64,000 bases of DNA from Sesamum alatum (lineage: Eukaryota > Streptophyta > Magnoliopsida > Lamiales > Pedaliaceae), in contig JACGWO010000005.1 in NCBI GenBank assembly GCA_034509735.1, forward strand, positions 29,418,479 through 29,482,478. The letters are read 5' to 3'. Below, piece after piece: positions 43,376 through 55,765 of this stretch (the stretch's first letter is position 1; each line of letters starts with the position of its first letter). The notes beneath the pieces were generated by a model. The model saw only the letters and a list, made by a program, of their open reading frames with translations, made no database searches and was not told the origin of the DNA. The position numbers were made by a program, and so were the translations under genes.

Positions 43376-45014
43376 CTTTTTTTTTTTTTTTTTTTTGATC
43401 TTCTTTTTTATTGAATTTCTTTTGACTTTTCTAATTTTAGAAGGTGTAAAATGCATTTAACCAAAACCTTAAGTAGCAATATTGTGTTGTATCTATTGAA
43501 AATTTCAACTACTTTTTTTTTTTTTTTTTATTTCATCAATCTTTAAAAAAGTGTGTTAGAATTTTACTTAATTAACAAAAGGTCATTCTTCTTACTACTA
43601 TTCTAAGTGGACGACTTAATTTTTCAAATGCTATTTTGATTTTATGATAATATTACTGATATTGAATTTTTTTTCTTATTATTGTTTCCTTTTATAATTT
43701 TATATTTAACTACATCTACTATTTTTCTTATAGACTTTTTTCTTACAATTAAAAAAGTTATAACTTAATTTACAAAAATTTTCAGTTTAACTCAAATAAA
43801 AAAGAACTTAAACTAATAAGTATTAATCAAGATATGCCAAAAGAATAAAAACTCTTAAAATCTTAATTTCGATTATATGACTCCCTTCTTCATCTTTTAT
43901 TAAATTTTTTATTTATTTATCTTAGTACTTAGCAATATTTATTTTTGCCAATTATTTTCTCCCTTTAATTAATCCGATATTGTTTTTCCTGTTCTACATT
44001 CTGTTAATTTTTTTCGTGGGATTTTCTTTTCCCATATGTTATGGATTGTGACCTTAATAACTAATTTTTATTTGTTATTTAAAATAGTCCTTATGAAAAC
44101 ACTGCAAAAAATGCGGAAATTGAAACGGTAATAGGAACGATTTTTTTAACTTTTGGGACGGTAAATAGATCACTGGATCCGTTTGGACTGTTATTAGGAA
44201 CGGTTCAGGAACGGACGGTTATATATGGAAATGAGAGGCGATCCTAATAATTAGGAACGGTAATATAGCGACCGTTCCAATTTAGGAACGGTTTTCGGCA
44301 TACAATTGTTATACCGTTCCTAATTACCTTTGTATGTATGAATTTATAATTTTTGCATTTGGAACACCTCATAAATTTTTGGAACGGTCATGTGAAAAGT
44401 AAATCGCGCAATTAGGAATGGTAGTTAGAACACATTTTAGAATTGTCAACATAAGTTGTAGATACATTTTAGCACTGTTTCTGGAATACGTATTGGAACG
44501 GTACTATATACAAACTAGGAACGGTAATTGGAATACATTTTGTCGCTGACATTGGGAACGGGTTTTGCACTCCGAGTTTGGAATACGATATTGGATCGGT
44601 TTTTGGTATTGTCTTTAGAACTAAAGTCTAACCACGAAAGCATTGATTTTGGAATACATCTGGGAACGGTCGGTCCAGAGTTTGGAATTCGTGTTTACCC
44701 GCTTTCAGGAACAGTTGTCATCTAAATTTGGAATGGTTTGTTGCTTGGTAATAGGAACGGTGACTGCTTTAAAACAACCAAACATTGGAACGGTTTTTGG
44801 CGCTCCATGGCCGTCTAAAGTACCGTTCCTAACTAATGAATTATTAATTTTTATTAAAATATAAATTAAATTATTAATAATATTTTTGATTTTGATTTTA
44901 TAATTAATATTTAAATATGAAACAATGCATAATTTAGAAATAAAAAATTATATTAAATACGAATATTATCCAATTTAATTACAAAAAAAAAATAATAAAA
45001 AAAAAGTACTAAAT

Positions 45015-46563
45015 CTACTCCTCGTCCTCGTCCATCTTGTCAACATCTGAAAGGGGGGATCTCTAGGAGGCCGTGACAGGCCGGCGCCGAAGTGACTGGT
45101 CTGCATGGCCTTCATCATGCCCATCAGGTCCATCATCATCTCCTCGAGGCGGACCATCTGACCCTCCAGGTTTGACGAAGGCGCTGGCTCTGGCGGTGGC
45201 GGTGGTGGTGGCGGTGGCGGAGGTGATGGCGAGGTAACGGTCTGGCTGAGACCGTGGACCTCAGAACCAAGACCGAATACTCGGCCCTTGTTCTTTCCCC
45301 CGACCATAGCCGGCCACATCGGTCTGCGCCACCAAGCCCTCTGATTCGGCCGGAGGATCCCCATGATTGGCCGTGGCCTGAGAGTGGTGATCCTCCATCA
45401 TCTTTTAGAATGTATCCTGTGAAAATAGTTAGAATAAATTAGCATATTTTCAAACATTAAAAAAAAATAAATTAGAATATTTCATCAACTACTTACAGCC
45501 ACCTCCGTTGCCCTCGGCCTACTGCAGCCGTCGTCGGCCTTCTTTTTGTAACATCTGGAGAATAACTCCATCTGCTTCACTGGCCGGCCGAGCTGCTCCT
45601 TTTGTAAAAAGAAATGGAAAACAGTTATTACCATTTTAATGTAATAATAATAAATACTTGAAATAACATTAAATATCTAACCAATTTCCTCTTGTGCATA
45701 CCGACGGAGATAGATCCCCCGCGGTACACATTAGCGGATGCGGCTGGGTTGGCGTTCCGATTCGCCTTGTTCTTCGCGCACTCCTCTTGAACTCCGGGGA
45801 CTCCCAGTACAAGAGGAGCTGCCGCCAAACCTCGTTCGCCAGCCATAGAGGCTTCTGCAGGGACTGTCTTGAGAGGACGAACTTCTTCCTGAGGAACTTC
45901 CCCACCCCCCCAAACGTGGAAAGATCTTGAACATGGTCTCATCGTCGCAGTCTCACCAGTACGTTATCTGTATTAAATATATATATATATATCAGAACTT
46001 AGATTGTTAAAATATTTAAAATAAAAATTTAATTGACGTTACCTTCAAACTCTCAAACCAGAAATGCTAGTACTCTGGCGGCACCCCGCGCAAACTACCC
46101 CAAGGATGGGGATAGCGTCCTCGCACGACCGCGTACATTTGCTCGTGTATCTTCGAATCCCTCCTGAAATTATACAATAATTAGTATGACATAAAAATAA
46201 TAATTGAAATTACAAAAAAATTTAAAAAAAATATAAATGTACCTCGTGTCGGCGAGTGTGATGTACTGGCGCGCGGATGGTGGCAAGAGTGGTGGGGCCG
46301 GTGGTGGTGGTGCAGCCCATGGACGGGCTGGATCGACCGCCGGTGCGGTAGTGGATGGTCCGGCACCGTCCTCGACGGGTGCAGTGGTAGACAGACCGCG
46401 CTGATCCCATGCACGTGCCTGCTCTGCCGGTGGTGGTAGTGGTGGTGGTGGTCGGAAACATTGCTTCCCCCTCCTGGGAAGCAACACCGGCCGGCGGTAT
46501 GGTAGGTGAGCCGCGACCGCGGCCACGTCCACCTACTCGAGGTGGGAAATCCTAACCAGACAT
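45015..46563 (-). pseudogene. TnpA-like CACTA protein, Ptta/En/Spm type (element C)
   Basis: The minus-strand ATG at 46563 starts MSG, then a stop where A and B have Arg, a Gly/Arg patch and a Pro-rich region ending PPSARQYITLADTR at an intact donor (about 46240). The later exons match A and B: the VRGRYPHPWGSLRGVPPEY-type exon near 46140-46045, the FKIFPRLGG region near 45930 (frameshifted relative to A), LANEVWRQLLLYWESPEFK, EEQLGRPVKQMELFSRCYKK-type near 45600-45540, and the last exon 45417-45015 with GKNKGRVFGLGSEVHGLSQT and RLEEMMMDLMGMMKAMQ. A Pro run (about 11 residues) is longer here than in A. Small frameshifts and the early stop make it non-functional. Confidence 0.75.
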
Positions 46564-48119
46564 GATCTACAATTTCTTTTTAAATATTAGTCGTATGAAT
46601 TTAAAAACATAATTATGCAAACTAAATCATTAAATTGTATACTAAGTCCCAAAATTAATACTAAAAATTTTTCTACAATATTGAATAATCCTAAAATTAT
46701 TTCCTAACACACAAAATTGACGCTTAATTACACAAAATCCTTCTATTTTTCCTATATATCTATACTAAATCCCAATATTTGACCCTAAAATTGCACTAAT
46801 CTTTCTATTTTTCTATATATTTATACTAAATTCCAAAATTTGACCCTAAAATTGTAGTAAATCCTCGTATTTTTCTATATATTTATACTAAATACTATTA
46901 TTTGCCTATATCCTTACAGAATATTATAGAAAATTACCCGAATTTTCTAAAATTTGCGTAAATTAAAAAATTTCATATATTATGAGTAAATTTTATTTAA
47001 ATTTACAGAAAATATAAAGAATTTACAGAAATTTTGTTAAAAATACATAATTTTTAGAAATTACATAAAATTCTGAAAATATTTTAAATTTATAGAAAAT
47101 GACATAAAAATTTTAAATATTCAGAAAATTATCAGAAAAATCACCAAAAATTTTAAAATTAAAAGAAAAATTTTCTGCAAATTTGTGAATTTTCATAATT
47201 TTTGGAAATTTACATAAAAATTATGGAATTTATTTAAATTTACAGAAAATGACATGAAATAGTAAGAAAATGTCTGAATTTTCAGATTTTTAAAAAATAC
47301 AAATTTCCATTTTTTCACATAATATACAAAACAATACAGAAAATTCACATAAATACCATAAAATATTCAGAATATTACAAAAAAATCCCATAATATACAG
47401 AAATTACAGTTGAAGAAAATAACAGAAATTATAAAAATTGCAGAAAATATTCAGAAAATCCCCATCAATAATTATAGAATTCAATAAAATTCAGAAAAAT
47501 AACATAAAATAATCAGAAAAATTCTCATAAATTACAATTACAGTCCTACATTTACAAAATTACAATTACAACACAAATTTTTTTAAAAATTACAATTATA
47601 GTCCTAAATTACAAAAATTTACAGAAAAATTACAGTCTTAAATTACACATAAATTTACATAATTTACAGAAAAGTTTGCACATGAATTTACATAATTTAC
47701 AAAAACACACACACACAAAAAAATAAAAATAAAAAAATTCAGAGTAGGGTTTTTGGAAACCCTACTTGTTAGTGTTGCTATACGACGATGGCGGAGGATG
47801 CCGAGGAGGCCGCGGAGGATGCCGAGGAGGCGGCGGAGGAGGCTGAGGAGGCAGTGCCTCCGGCAGTGGTGGCTAGTGGCGGCGGCTCTCAGCGGTGAGG
47901 GCGGTGGCAGATTCAGAGGGAGAGGGCGAGGGCGATGGAGAGAGAGAGATTGAGAGGGAGAGTGCGACGATGAGAGAGTGAGAGGGAGAGAGAGAGAGAG
48001 AGAGCTGATTTTAGAGGGGGCGAGGATTTTTGAGAGGTTGAGAGAGACAGACGTTTGAGAGGAAGAAGGAAGGGGAAGGAAAATGGAGAAAAAATCGGCC
48101 AAGGGTTGATTTTATATTA

Positions 48120-49440
48120 GAAATTTGGAACGGTCCTATTTGTACAAACCGTTCCTATCACCAGTCCAAATTCTAGAAAACGATGTCGTTATGTTATTAA
48201 AACGACGACGTTTTAAGACATAGGAACGGTCATGTAATATATCAAGTGTTACTAGTACCGTTCCTAAAAGCATATACACGTTGTTTTCTTGCTGTATATA
48301 TTAGGAACGGTCATGTAATATATCAAGTGTTACTAGTACCGTTCCTACAAACATATACGACGTTGTTTTCTTAGCTGTATATATTACCGTTCCTATTTTG
48401 CATATGTAACTGTTCCTATATGTATTACAATTTTTTTTTATCTTCTTAGATAGTAAATATAAATTAAGAAAAACACGTTCTGAATACTTATTTTATTAAA
48501 TAAACGTATACAATTGGATGTTTAAAGATTTTGAAAATATATAGTAATTTCCAAAAAATAGACACACGTTCACAATATGAACTATATTTGTAAATTTATG
48601 TTTGTCATTATTTCACAAATGTAACTAGCATCCTATATTGTTGTACTGAACGGCATAATCAGACCGTCAAAATTCCAATCAAACCGTTAGATATGATATA
48701 ACACGCAAAAGAATACATTATATGTCGTTTTGAAAAATTTCGGTGTGTGGATCTTGAGATATCATATCTGGTCAGTATTCATCGTAAGAAAAACAGATGC
48801 ATCCTTAAATCTGGGTTGCTGATTGAAAATCAGACCGTTGGACATCAATTCATATCCATAATCTTGTATGTGTTTAAAAATAGTGTCGATCCGGCTCGCG
48901 GATGTTGAGATATCAGATAAACTAGTTGGAATTATAATAATAGGAATGGTCACCTAATAGAACAAGCGTTCCCAATATCGTTCCTAAAGGAAAGAACGAT
49001 GTCGTTTTAGACACACACGCACTTATCGTTCCTATTGTAATTAGGAACGGTCGAATATACACTGACCGCTCGAATAGTTGATTTTCCCACCAATTTTTCA
49101 TTGGACGCCAAAATAAAATATTGGACCTCGGTTTGGAACAGTAGACCAATTTGTATTACCGTTCTTAATTCGAAATTGGAGCCATTTTTTCAGCAGGCGC
49201 CATTTGAAAAATTGTACCAAGATTAGGAACGGTCGTAGGTTTTCACTGACCGTTCCTAATTCAAATTTCCCTCATTTTTTTAGTTAGCCGCCATATTTGA
49301 AAAATTGTACCTGAAATAGCAACGGTCCTGATAAATTTGGACCGTTCCTGATTCAAATTTCCCCAATTTTTTTTTGTTTGGCGCCTATTCAAAAAGTTGT
49401 ACCTGTATTAAGAACGCTTGTAGTATATAATATCTGTTCC
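48120..49440. repeat. Internal zone of CACTA subterminal-type repeats between the two genes of element C
   Basis: AGGAACGGT, GAACGGTC or the inverse ACCGTTCCT occur roughly every 50-100 bases. Motifs of this kind are normally confined to element ends, where the TnpA-type protein binds. Element A starts inside the same zone (12105). A direct duplication of about 81 bases lies at 48222-48385. Confidence 0.7.
48222..48385. repeat. 81-bp tandem duplication of an inverted repeat pair
   Basis: Each unit runs AGGAACGGTCATGTAATATA ... CTAGTACCGTTCCT ... ttgttttctt...ctgtatata, so each holds two inverted AGGAACGGT sites about 26 bases apart. Element A has one such unit (inverse orientation, about 12733-12780). 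Confidence 0.85.
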
Positions 49441-49545
49441 TATTTTTAAAATTTATTCTAATTTCTTAAAATAATCAAAACACATATATCGAATACAATT
49501 TTTACAATAAGGTTAATAACAAAATTACAATTTTTTTTTGAAATT

Positions 49546-52273
49546 TTAATAAGTCTCTTCATTGGACTCCAGCATCGTCAAAGCTATCTTCATCTTCGAT
49601 TCACTGTCGATGGCGAGCGCGATGGCCTTGCTCCAAGATTAACGACCAACTATATTCCCGTTGGGTCATGCAGTTCAAAGGTTTGGTTATCTATTACAAC
49701 ATCTGGATTAGGTACGACTTTATCCATCTGATAGGCGACCTCGGTCCATCGCGAGTCATGGATTACTCTTTGAGCCTTAATTGTGCAAACAGCTTTCCTG
49801 ACTTTGTCTCTCTTCATACTCGGGTAATCCACGTAGTAGACTTGTACTACTTGTTGAGCCAGTATGAATGGTTCATTGTTTTGGTAGAGCTTTTTGAAGT
49901 TGACATCAACGGCGTGATAATGAGGGTGTATCTTCATGCCTCTGACCGGATCGACCCAACGACAATTAAACAATATAATGTGCATGTTTGGAATTAGTGG
50001 GTAATCTAGATGAATTATTCTTCCAAAATTTCATAGAAGTCAGAATCCGTGTCTGTATATGATGAGCTTTTCACACAAACACCACAATTCATTGCTGACT
50101 TCCCGAGATTGTGACGTTCAATGTGGAAATTGAAGCCATTGACGAAGTAAGACGGGTATGTCGTCACTTCTGCTCTAGGCCCCCAATAATGCAACTTCAA
50201 TAATTCGTCATTTGTGTGATTCAATTCGGGTTTCACCTACAATTCATCATATATATAGCAATTGAAATAATTGATTACAAATTAATGAGCATATCGGATT
50301 TACAAGAAATCGACGACACTTACACGAGACGTATGTGTCAATAACATAAAGTTCCTCACTGCTCAGCCATCTCTTCTTCGAGGCTCCACTTGCTCGGCCC
50401 GGGTAATTGAAAATAGACCGAACTATTCGATCGTCGTTGCTCGTGAGATCATCGTTCTGACCAGGTCTGTTTCGCTTGCAGAGAATCTGCGATTCGAAGT
50501 AGTGAGAGGAGAAAAGCCCGATTTCTTTGACAATATAAGCCTCTACAATTAGCCCGATTTCTTTGACGTGTGCTTTATTTTTCACCTTTTTCTTCAAATC
50601 GCGTAGGAATCTATTCATACGAATATTTATTAAAATGCAAATTAATTGCTACTTAAATAATATATTTAACAATATTTATTTAATTACCTTTCAAATGGGT
50701 ACATCCACCTGAATTGCATGGGCCCCCTAATGCGCGTCTCATATGGAAGGTGAACAATTAGATGCACCATTGAGTCGAAAAACGAAAGAGGGAATATTTT
50801 CTCGAGGTTGCACAGGATGACGGCTACACTATCTTCCAATTCTTTTACCTTGGCCACATCTAGTGTTGTTGAGCATAGGACCTGGAATAGAAGGGTCACT
50901 TCAGTCAAGACCCCCCGCACGTGCTCTGGAAGCATTTCACGAAAGGCAACCGGGATCAACTTCTGCATGAATACATGACAATCATGGCTCTTCATTCCGT
51001 GTATCCTTAACTCCTTAATGTCGATGCAATGGGCCAAGTTAGAGGCATACCCATAAGGAAACCTAAGACAACGAATCCACTCACATATCTTCTTCTTTTG
51101 CTTCTTCGCCAGTGTGTATACCGCCTTGGCCATCACATTCGGTCTCCTTTCATCCACCTCAAGCTCTGGCTGATTACATCTAATCTTGAGATCCTTCCGT
51201 GCATTCAGATTGTCCTTCGTTTTTCCCTTGATGTCCAGTATTCAAGCTCCCCGAAGATTGTGTCATATCAGATGCGCCCCCCAGTATTCAAGCTCCCAGA
51301 AGATGATTTTCTTCGTCCACTTATGGTCGATATTGTAGCCTCCCGGTTCACTCAACGGTTGTTTGACAGCCACACTAAACCCATCGACACAGATTCGGAT
51401 CTGTTCTCCAGTCAGCCTCAGACGTGCAAACCTTCCTCTCCATTCGATTTTTAGTGAAGGCTTTCTTGTTCATGCGATAAGGATGATCCGGTGGTAGGAA
51501 CTGCTTGTGACAGTCAAAATAGCATGCCTTTCGACCGTGCTGTAAATAGAATGCCCGTGTGTCTTCCATACAAACTAGACACCCCATAACACTGGCAGTG
51601 CTCCATCCAGACGCCATCATGAATGCCTGGTTTGTCGCAGTATCGTGCATGCGTACACCTACATGCCATAAATTCTGCAACTCCTCGATCAATGGCTCCA
51701 AGTAGACATCGATAAGACGCTTGGGATTCGATGGGCCAGGGATCACCATCATTAGGAACATATACTAAGACTTCATGCACATTCCCGGTGAGAGATAGTA
51801 CGGTGTAAGTATCACGGGCCAACATGAGTAAGTTTTACCATACCGGTCGTGCGGTGCAAAATCCATTCGTGCACAACCCAAGTCTAACATTACGAGGCTC
51901 AGCTGCAAAATTAGGATACGTTCGGTAAAAAATGCTTCCAAGCCTTTGCATCGGAGGGATGACACATGGATCTTTCCTCTGTCTGATGGCTCGCATGTAG
52001 CCAAGTCATATGCTCTACAGCCGAGGGGTAAGCAGTAGATACCTAAGAATGGTATACGAGGACTTCTTGCGTTTAGGATTTCTGTCCCAGGTGGGCTTGT
52101 ACCTAGCATCTCCACAGAACTTGCAATATTCCAAATCAATATCATCCTTCACAACATGCAACCATTTTTGCAAGCATCAATCTTCTGAATTGGTAAACCC
52201 AATTCTTTTATAAATTTCTTCTTATTGTAATAATCGGCGGGGAAAGTGTGATCACGGGGTATTACAGTATCAG
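49546..52273 (-). pseudogene. CACTA TNP2 transposase with DUF4218- and DUF4216-type C-terminal regions (element C)
   Basis: The minus strand, from 52273, reads ADTVIPRDHTFP and KIDACKNG, then the TNP2 core: MVIPGPSNPKRLIDVYLEPL, IEELQNLWHVGVRMHDTATN, ASGWSTASVMGCLVCMEDTR, AFYLQHGRKACYFDCHKQFL and PPDHPYRMNKKAFTKNRME. Next come the DUF4218-like part (51157-50684: YASNLAHCIDIKELRIHGMK, SHDCHVFMQKLIPVAFREML, MVHLIVHLPYETRIRGPMQF), and the DUF4216-like part (50236-49650: YFVNGFNFHIERHN, NCGVCVKSSSYTDTDSDFYE, MHIILFNCRWVDPVRG). The last residues end ...SNEETY at the stop 49548-49546. Defects: missing 5' part, a probable short in-frame deletion between QAFMM and ASGWST, a one-base shift near 50017, and others. 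This is the DDE-type recombinase of the family. Confidence 0.82.
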
Positions 52274-53215
52274 CCTGAGTGGGGGAAATTATACAACATA
52301 TTCTTATGTTTCCACCCCTATGTTATCTCGATATAATGCTTGTTCTTGGTTACATTTGTGACTTTTAGGAACTTTGGTGGACAAAAAGGCAAGTGCAAGA
52401 AAAGAGTTCAGACATAGAGAGAAGAGCCAAAATTCTGCAGAAATGACTACAAGTTAGCCCGTGACCCACGGGCTATCAGAGATGCGGTTTCAGAAATGCA
52501 GGAAGCATAACCCGTGACCCACGGGTTATCAGACATTCACTGGGCGGAAATTGGCAAACGACTTGACTTGTAAAAAAACAAAATTCTGATTTTAAGTCAC
52601 TCAAAAAGAAGTCCTATTTCCTTTGTAATCTACCTTAGAGTCTTGGTAAGAATAGGACTAGAAAAGAAAAAGAGTTTTATGCTAAATAGAGTCCTATCCT
52701 TCTCCTTCCTCAATTAGGACTCTCCCTCTATATAAAGAAGGAAGGAGGAGAAGAAGACTTCACTTTTTTTTTCCAGCAACTTTTCTGCATCTTTCTGTTG
52801 TGTTTTTTGTTAGAATTAAGATAAAGTAATTTTCTTTTTGTGCTAAGGCTTATGGAAAGCCTAATTGATACTATGTGTTAAATATTTTCTGGATTAATCT
52901 ATTGTTATTTTCGCATATCCATGAGTTATTGTATTTGTTGCTATTATTTAAGAGCTTGATTACCTCTTAGATTTTCTTAATTATGTTAATGAACCAAGAG
53001 GGAATTTAGCATAGTGGAAAGAGTAATTCATGGTGTGGATTGAACTCTTTACAACTAGCCTTAATTGGGACCATTTTGTGATGATAATTTTCTGTTAGAG
53101 ACTGTAACTAATGCAATTAATAAATAAGCAGTCCAATCACTAAAGCAAACCTCATCAATCTTAATTAAAAGGAATCACCTGTGTCTGAATCTATATATAT
53201 AGATATAGGATAAGA
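52274..53215 (+). mobile_element. Probable Ty3/gypsy LTR interrupting TNP2
   Basis: TGAGTGGGGGAAATTATACA begins exactly where the TNP2 homology stops. A good TATA box (ctctatataaagaaggaagg) lies near 52735, followed by a leader-like stretch (tttctgcatctttctgttgt). Two hairpin phrases CCCGTGACCCACGGG occur near 52460 and 52512, and relatives lie in the gypsy fragment at 54115-54215. The right end and target duplication could not be fixed, so solo LTR or truncated element are both possible. Confidence 0.5.
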
Positions 53216-53880
53216 GAATTTTTATTTTTTAATCAAATGATGAAGATATAGGGAAAATTATTTTTTTAGTCCGTTAAGTATGCCCAATATTAATTTTAGT
53301 CCGGTAACTATGCCCATTTTTTCTAAGTTCAGTAACTTGCAAAAATTGATGAGATTTAGTCCTCCGGTGGTCAATTTTATATTTCTTGGCCGGCAATATT
53401 ACATGGCATGCCAACTGGACATATTTCGAGAATTTTTAAGCCTACGTGGCAATTAAAATGAGGTGGATTTTAATTTGAATGCCACCTAATACATGTGGTT
53501 GTATACGTGTATAACTTGCCGTAAATTAACTAAATAGTTGCCACGTGTGCATTTTTTGGCTAATTTTCAAAATATCGCCGGAAAATTTAGTAAAAAACCC
53601 TAATTCAGAAATATATCCTAGATTACATCCATCAACAATCAAGAAATATATTCTTCAAAACAAGATCGTTAAGATATTTATCACACGTGGCAAGTTTGAA
53701 TTTTCCTATGTATGTCAAGTATTCTATTGCAATCCTAACAACGCATTCATAAATCATATTAGCATGAGCGAAATGGGGATGCAATGTATCAAGGTTCATC
53801 ATCATATTGCTCAACAAATCACTAATTTTCAGAAAATTTTCACAGAATCATAGCAAATGCGTATAATCATGCCTCAGCCA
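53216..53880. other. Mutator-like arm and non-coding DNA
   Basis: Near 53250 tatagggaaaattatttttt and tagtccgttaagtatgccca, tagtccggtaactatgccca have the phrase style of a Mutator-type arm, but no partner was found. After 53600 no gene is seen. A string at 53599-53645 (ccctaattcagaaa...cat.catcaacaatcaag) recurs at 55117-55187 on the other side of the gypsy fragment. Confidence 0.35.
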
Positions 53881-55110
53881 TACTCATCAATATGCATATA
53901 ATCAGAGGACATCAACCACCCCCACACTTAAACCCGACATTGTCCTCAATGTCGGGGCCCCAAAGGAATTAAAGAAGATAAATGAGAAGAGATAGATCCC
54001 TGAGGGTGTGGGGCCGACGAGCGGCTGGAAGAGGTGGAGACTGGTCGGAGCAGCACGACAGTGAATGACGCTTGGAGTGAGGAAGGAGGAGCACCTAGCA
54101 TTGGACAGAAACGCTTTCCAAATAGCCCGTGGGTTATGGACTATCAGAAATTCGCATGACAGAAACGTACTAGGCATAGTTCATGGGTCATGGGCTATCA
54201 GAAATCCGTCACCTACACTGAAAAAGAGAAAAGAAAAAAAAATAAAAAAAAACAAAAGATGAACATAAAAATGCATGGGTTGCCTCCCATGTAGCGCTCG
54301 TTTAACGTCACTAGCTTGACGTTAGGATACTTATTACGCCCCTGTAAGTCGGAGAGGGGTTCTGGAATAAGTCTTTTGCGCCTCTTCGACATAGCCTTTT
54401 AGCTTTTGCCAATCTACTTTAACACAGGCTTTGTCTTTGTGATACCACTCTTCACGCTCCTTGAATTTTTTTCTTTCATGCATGAGATTCATGCCATGCC
54501 TTGGTGCGCTCCTTGTACATTTGAGCATTCTCGTTGGCCTTCTTCATACACTTCTTTTTGTTTGGTTGAAGCCTATTGTTCTCGCTCTGGTTGGGTGATG
54601 TTGCATCTGTGGTTTTGTTTTGTGATTGGAAGTAACTCCATTTAACAACAACACTTTTTGTAGTTTAGACTTCAATTCTTGACCCGTGTCTGCGAAATTT
54701 GCAACCCCCATATGCTCTTCTTTCACGTCCTGCAAATTATTCCCATTAGAATTTGTGAAATAATTTTCTTTGGGATCCTTACATTGGACAAAATGAGAAT
54801 TTTCAGTTCTATCGGCATTAATGCTATCAATTGCAAATATGTCATGTTCATTCTTGTGTAGATATTTCATAGGCTTAAACACATAAGAGAATATATGTTC
54901 ATCATTAACTCTAAGAGTGAGTTGACCTTTTTGCACATCAATTAGTGCTCTACTCGTGGCAAGAAAAGGTCTTCCTAGAATCAATGGCATATTCTTATCC
55001 TCTTCCATATCTAACACAATAAAATCAACGGGGATGATAAATTTGCCGACTTCCACCAACACATCTTCCACTATTCCCCTAGGATACTTAATGCTTCTAT
55101 CGGCTTGAAA
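53881..55110 (-). mobile_element. Ty3/gypsy internal fragment
   Basis: It contains the protease relic plus downstream sequence reading ...DVKLVTLNERYMGGNPCIFM on the minus strand and hairpin-like ccgtgggttatgg...catgggtcatggg motifs. RT, RNase H and integrase are not present. Short repeated strings at both edges suggest it was pasted in during repair or cut out of a longer element. Confidence 0.6.
54544..55107 (-). pseudogene. Ty3/gypsy retropepsin-like protease region
   Basis: From 55107 the minus strand reads ADRSIKYPRGIVEDVLVEVG, KFIIPVDFIVLDMEEDKNMP, LILGRPFLATSRALIDVQKG and QLTLRVNDEHIFSYVFK. This is the C-terminal half of the aspartic protease domain of plant gypsy polyproteins (LILGRPFLAT...IDV.KG.L). 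The catalytic D-S/T-G lies upstream and is missing. The protein continues with a variable acidic linker to NQTKRSV and a stop at 54544. Only this part of gag-pol is present, so no function is expected. Confidence 0.82.
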
Positions 55111-55765
55111 AAAAACCCTAATTCAGAAAAAAAAAAAAAAAACCCCTAATGCTTCTATCGACTAGATTACTTTCATCAACAATCAAGATTTGAGATGTTC
55201 TTCCCGAAATATATATGCATGCAAGTTTAGCATGCTATTCCAACTTATTGACCTAATCTCGGTCTATAATATTATTTCACCAGTCACTCAAAACTCTTCT
55301 GTAAATCAATTCATATTAACTAAAGATCCAATTAACAACAAGTGAAACTCACTCAGGCTCAAGTACATGTGTATAGCAATCAATTACGATCAATGAAAGG
55401 TGAAACTCCCTTGATGAATCAAGTACAATCAATTAACTTAAGAAATAACTTCATAAAAGTATTTAATCTATAGGTAAAAGCTAAACCCCAAAAGTCAATC
55501 CATCTACACTCTTCGCATGGAATCACCTTATATATGCAAGTTTTTTTTTTTCAATCATTTGAATTAGATTATCTAATCGATTAGTACTTTTCTCTATCAA
55601 CTTTACAAAATGCAAATGTTTGTCTCTATCAATGAACTTTAACACCAATCTTAGTAATTCTTGTATATCACCAATATAATTCCACCAAAATCATTATCCT
55701 CAAACCCATATATTTCTTGTACATATTTGCATTAAAATTGAATGAACATATTGGGCTTCTATGTT
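55111..55765. other. Non-coding stretch
   Basis: AT-rich DNA without reading frames. At its left edge taatgcttctatcg occurs twice (about 55089 and 55147) around poly-A runs and ccctaattcag, consistent with a messy junction. Nothing else recognised. Confidence 0.4.

Larger units (their letters stand above)
41150..43870 (+). mobile_element. CACTA relic H, paralogue of relic F
   Basis: A leader resembling 24540-24700, a heavily mutated transposase (41511-42430), and a tail matching 25640-27380 in the same order. No termini were recognised. The tail includes the uninterrupted version of the site where the MULE at 27384 inserted (aactcttaaaatcttaattt, about 43849). Confidence 0.6.
44100..52273 (-). 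mobile_element. CACTA element C: most complete two-gene copy, cut at its 5' side
   Basis: The end at 44100 reads CACTGCAAAAAATGCGG, equal to the inverse of the 3' end of element A. From there, on the minus strand going back, come AGGAACGGT-type repeats (44130-44830), the TnpA-like gene (45015-46563), its leader (to about 48100), a second zone rich in AGGAACGGT and its inverse (48120-49440), and a TNP2 gene from about 49546 to 52273. The TNP2 gene is broken at 52273 by a probable gypsy LTR, and its first part and the 5' terminus are not seen in this window. Confidence 0.82.

Noticed and set aside
47638..48102. 154-codon minus-strand Ser/Leu/Pro-rich frame
   Set aside because: It is the leader-exon region of the TnpA-like gene in element C, with CT-repeat composition and no domain.
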